64,000 bases of DNA from positions 1 through 64,000 of the forward strand of contig NZ_JAWUEL010000001.1 of NCBI RefSeq assembly GCF_034119425.1, read 5' to 3'. How positions within the stretch are numbered: the first letter of the stretch is position 1; every line of letters starts with the position of its first letter. The notes below the pieces were generated by a model that was given only the letters and a program-made list of their open reading frames with translations, searched no databases and was not told where the DNA came from. Below, in pieces: positions 62,109 through 64,000 of the stretch. The DNA comes from Actinotignum schaalii_C (GTDB taxonomy: Bacteria; Actinomycetota; Actinomycetes; Actinomycetales; Actinomycetaceae). The translations under genes were made by a program, and so were the position numbers.

Positions 62109-62156
62109 AGGGTGTGGACCTCAGAATCGTTACATTCCCGAGGACGACAGATAAAA

Positions 62157-62185
62157 AGCTTAGTGGAATCTCCTCGAGCTAGCAA
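62157..62185 (-). promoter_or_regulatory. Promoter of the tRNA-Gln/tRNA-Glu pair
   Basis: On the minus strand TTGCTA (62180-62185) and TAAGCT (62157-62162) are 17 bp apart, about 50 bp before tRNA-Gln. Confidence 0.6.
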
Positions 62186-62322
62186 ATCCACTGGACGTGT
62201 GACGCACCACGTTCTCGGCCCACGCTAGTTCAAGCGGCGCACCTGCTCGAACTGCACCCGCGCCGGTGCAAACGGACAGCCAGCTCTAACCGCACCCGCG
62301 CAAGCCATGCCGAAACCCACCG

Positions 62323-63405
62323 CTACCATTCACGCACGCGGCCTTGCCGCTCAGCTTCCTCCCGCAAGGCTTCCGGTACCTGAAGCCAGATGCGTGAACC
62401 TGGCGTGCAACCGGTGAGCATCGTATAGCCGTCACAGGCGGGTAGCGGGGAAAACATGGTGCGCACGGCTCCGGCGATGGTGATATCCACGGCATCGTAA
62501 TCGCGGCGGGCCCGAGGCCAATTAACCGTGTAGGTATCCAGATCACCGAGGCTATCCGGACTCCACATCCGATCCAGAGGGACTCTCAGCGGGTAGCGCT
62601 CCACCAACTCGACCCAGTCGGCCGCGGTGACAATCCGATAAATCCGCGAATGTTCCGGCTGCGCCACATCCGGGAGTTCGGTAGATAGCAGGCGGGAGTG
62701 CGGGTAGTCGCCAGCGTCGTCGCCGAAAAACGACCAGGTGCTGGAGATCTCCCCGAGGGAGTGGCCAGCGAAGAATTCACCCACGTCGAAACTGAGGTAG
62801 CTGAAGGCAAGATAGCCCTCCGGGAGCGCCGGACTATCGGCCGGGCCGAGGATCTCGATGATCTGCGAACTGATCTCCCAGCTAAGTGCTTTGCGGCTGC
62901 GGCGGGAACGGTGAGTGCGGCGATGGCTGGGCAACACGACCTCGTGGAAACGTAGCTGCTGGGGTTCGAAGCTCGCCTCCCATTCGGGCGGAATACGCTG
63001 CTCAAGTACATGATTGATTCGCGCGGCCTCGCGCGCACCCACAGCCCAATCCCCGGCAAGAACGCGCTCAATATCCGCATTAAAAGCAAAGTGTATAGAG
63101 AACTCCCCCAGCGCCAGATTCGCACGCTGGAAAGGACCCAACTCAGCCACCGGCCAGGACGGTTTAGGCTTCTTCACATCGAGTAACGCCACCCGCGGTT
63201 CACTCTCCACGCTGCCGTCATCCATGGTGAGAGGTTCGAAGAATACCCAACGGCCTGCGCCCTCGCTTGAGCCTATACCCTCACCCGCGCAGTCACTTGC
63301 ACCCGCACCTACCCGCTCCCAGGCCCTTCCCCAGGCACGCACGTATGTTCCCGGCGCGGGAAAAGACGCGGCGGGCCGCGGCGGCGTCGTCGTATATACC
63401 ACCAT
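62323..63405 (-). CDS. Conserved hypothetical protein after gltX
   Basis: I recognise no characterised family. A low-complexity N terminus (about 50 residues) is followed by a soluble, aromatic-rich protein. The C-terminal third (SRIYRIVTAADWVELVERYPL, then WPRARRDYDAVDITIAG and YTMLTGCTPGS) follows a pattern I have seen in uncharacterised actinobacterial proteins: a DW..LV..YP segment, then a W...DYDAV..T..G segment. No signal peptide, membrane segment or catalytic motif is seen. The ATG at 63405 has GGGGAGG 6 nt upstream, and only 27 bp separate it from gltX, so it is expressed with the synthetase. 360 residues. Confidence 0.75.
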   Translation of the reverse strand: MVVYTTTPPRPAASFPAPGTYVRAWGRAWERVGAGASDCAGEGIGSSEGAGRWVFFEPLTMDDGSVESEPRVALLDVKKPKPSWPVAELGPFQRANLALGEFSIHFAFNADIERVLAGDWAVGAREAARINHVLEQRIPPEWEASFEPQQLRFHEVVLPSHRRTHRSRRSRKALSWEISSQIIEILGPADSPALPEGYLAFSYLSFDVGEFFAGHSLGEISSTWSFFGDDAGDYPHSRLLSTELPDVAQPEHSRIYRIVTAADWVELVERYPLRVPLDRMWSPDSLGDLDTYTVNWPRARRDYDAVDITIAGAVRTMFSPLPACDGYTMLTGCTPGSRIWLQVPEALREEAERQGRVREW

Positions 63406-63432
63406 CGCGGCCCTCCCCGTCCGTTTTCTTTA

Positions 63433-64000
63433 CTACCCGGAAATCTTCTCCAGGAGTTGGTCGATGCGTGCCACCGCTTCCTCGCGCCCGAGGATCGCGA
63501 TGGAATCAATCACCGGGATGGACACATTCGTGCCCGTCATCGCCACGAAAAGCGGGCCGAAGGCGAAGCGCGGTTTAATACCGAGGCCCTCCACCAGCGC
63601 CGCGTCAAGGGCGGGCTTAATAGCATCCGGAGTGAAATCATCCAGAGCACTCAGGGCCTCACGAGCCCCGCGCAGCGCTTCGGGCGCTGAATCGCGCAGC
63701 TTGGAGAGGGCTTTCTCGTTGTATTCCAGTTTCGCAGCACTAACGAAAAGGAAACCGAGCAGATCCCGAGCCTCCCCCAGCAGCTGCATGCGGGTCTGCG
63801 CCAGCGGTGCCGCCGCGTCAAGAATCTCACGTTCACGGTCCGTGAGCTCCTCATAGGTGGAGGCGCTGAGCACATCGTTGAGGTAAGGAACGAGGCGCCG
63901 GGTGTAATCCGCGACGTCAAGGAGGCGGATATGGTCCGCATTAATGGCCACGCACTTCTTGTCATCAAAACGTGCCGGGTTCGGATTGACATTGTGAATA
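63433..64000 (-). CDS. gltX: Glutamate--tRNA ligase (3' part, 5' end outside the window)
   Basis: The frame is open to the window edge and the visible 189 residues are the anticodon-binding half. NVNPNPARFDDKKCVAINA followed by DHIRLLD is the hallmark of GltX just past the KMSKS region. The end (TGTNVSIPVIDSIAILGREE, ending EKISG) is also typical. The catalytic N terminus lies beyond 64000. tRNA-Gln and tRNA-Glu lie downstream, an arrangement known in actinobacteria. Confidence 0.9.
   Translation of the reverse strand, partial: IHNVNPNPARFDDKKCVAINADHIRLLDVADYTRRLVPYLNDVLSASTYEELTDREREILDAAAPLAQTRMQLLGEARDLLGFLFVSAAKLEYNEKALSKLRDSAPEALRGAREALSALDDFTPDAIKPALDAALVEGLGIKPRFAFGPLFVAMTGTNVSIPVIDSIAILGREEAVARIDQLLEKISG

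Noticed and set aside
1..64000. CRISPR arrays, insertion sequences, prophage or rRNA genes
   Set aside because: I saw no regularly spaced repeats, transposase or integrase motifs, phage structural genes or rRNA sequence anywhere in the window.

Overview
The window is chromosomal DNA of a high-GC actinobacterium, most likely from the Actinomycetaceae or a close relative. The evidence is the gene content and order: obgE with rpmA and rplU beside an actinobacterial rne, the block rpmB-recG-rsmD-coaD-SepIVA-DUF177-rnc-mutM, leuCD with a divergent IclR regulator, a DevS/DevR-type two-component pair, and a DUF853 ATPase. Many starts are GTG, and several genes have a -10 hexamer 5 to 7 nt before the start codon, which predicts leaderless mRNAs. 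I cannot name the species. No phage, CRISPR array, insertion sequence or rRNA operon is visible; this is almost entirely core chromosome.

Left part (1-24,500). pntAB (transhydrogenase) is followed by holA, comEC and comEA (DNA uptake), a DUF853 ATPase, a mutarotase, leuS, a HIT protein, a PMM-like HAD protein, a DUF4282 membrane protein, type II NADH dehydrogenase, a second HAD phosphatase and tRNA-Ala. Then comes a tightly overlapping operon proA-nadD-membrane protein-rsfS-phosphatase, thioredoxin, and a luciferase-like protein preceded by an unlisted 54-residue ORF that is translationally coupled to it.

Middle (24,500-46,600). proB, obgE, rpmA, rplU and rne run leftward. Divergent from them is a respiratory block, cydAB and cydDC, followed at once by a DevS-like histidine kinase with a DevR-like regulator convergent to it. 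A palindrome with CRP/GlxR half-site spacing lies upstream of cydA. Next come mutM, rnc, DUF177, a SepIVA-like coiled coil, coaD, rsmD and recG, all leftward. rpmF is missing from its usual place beside DUF177.

Right part (46,600-64,000). rpmB has a textbook promoter and terminator. A three-gene redox/transport island (SDR, OFA-type MFS transporter, adhP) separates it from thiL-ddl. An AMIN-like lipoprotein, murA, leuD and a frameshifted leuC follow, with the IclR regulator divergent. The end holds a GT4 glycosyltransferase, peptide deformylase, a ChbG/YdjC homologue that has lost its metal ligands, a probable gene remnant, tRNA-Glu and tRNA-Gln, an unknown protein and the 3' part of gltX.

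The most notable observations are the leuC frameshift, the coupled small ORF, the ChbG-like pseudoenzyme, the cyd/DevS-like arrangement and its upstream palindrome, the missing rpmF, and the 173-bp comEC/holA overlap. I saw no clearly new multi-gene defence or mobile system.
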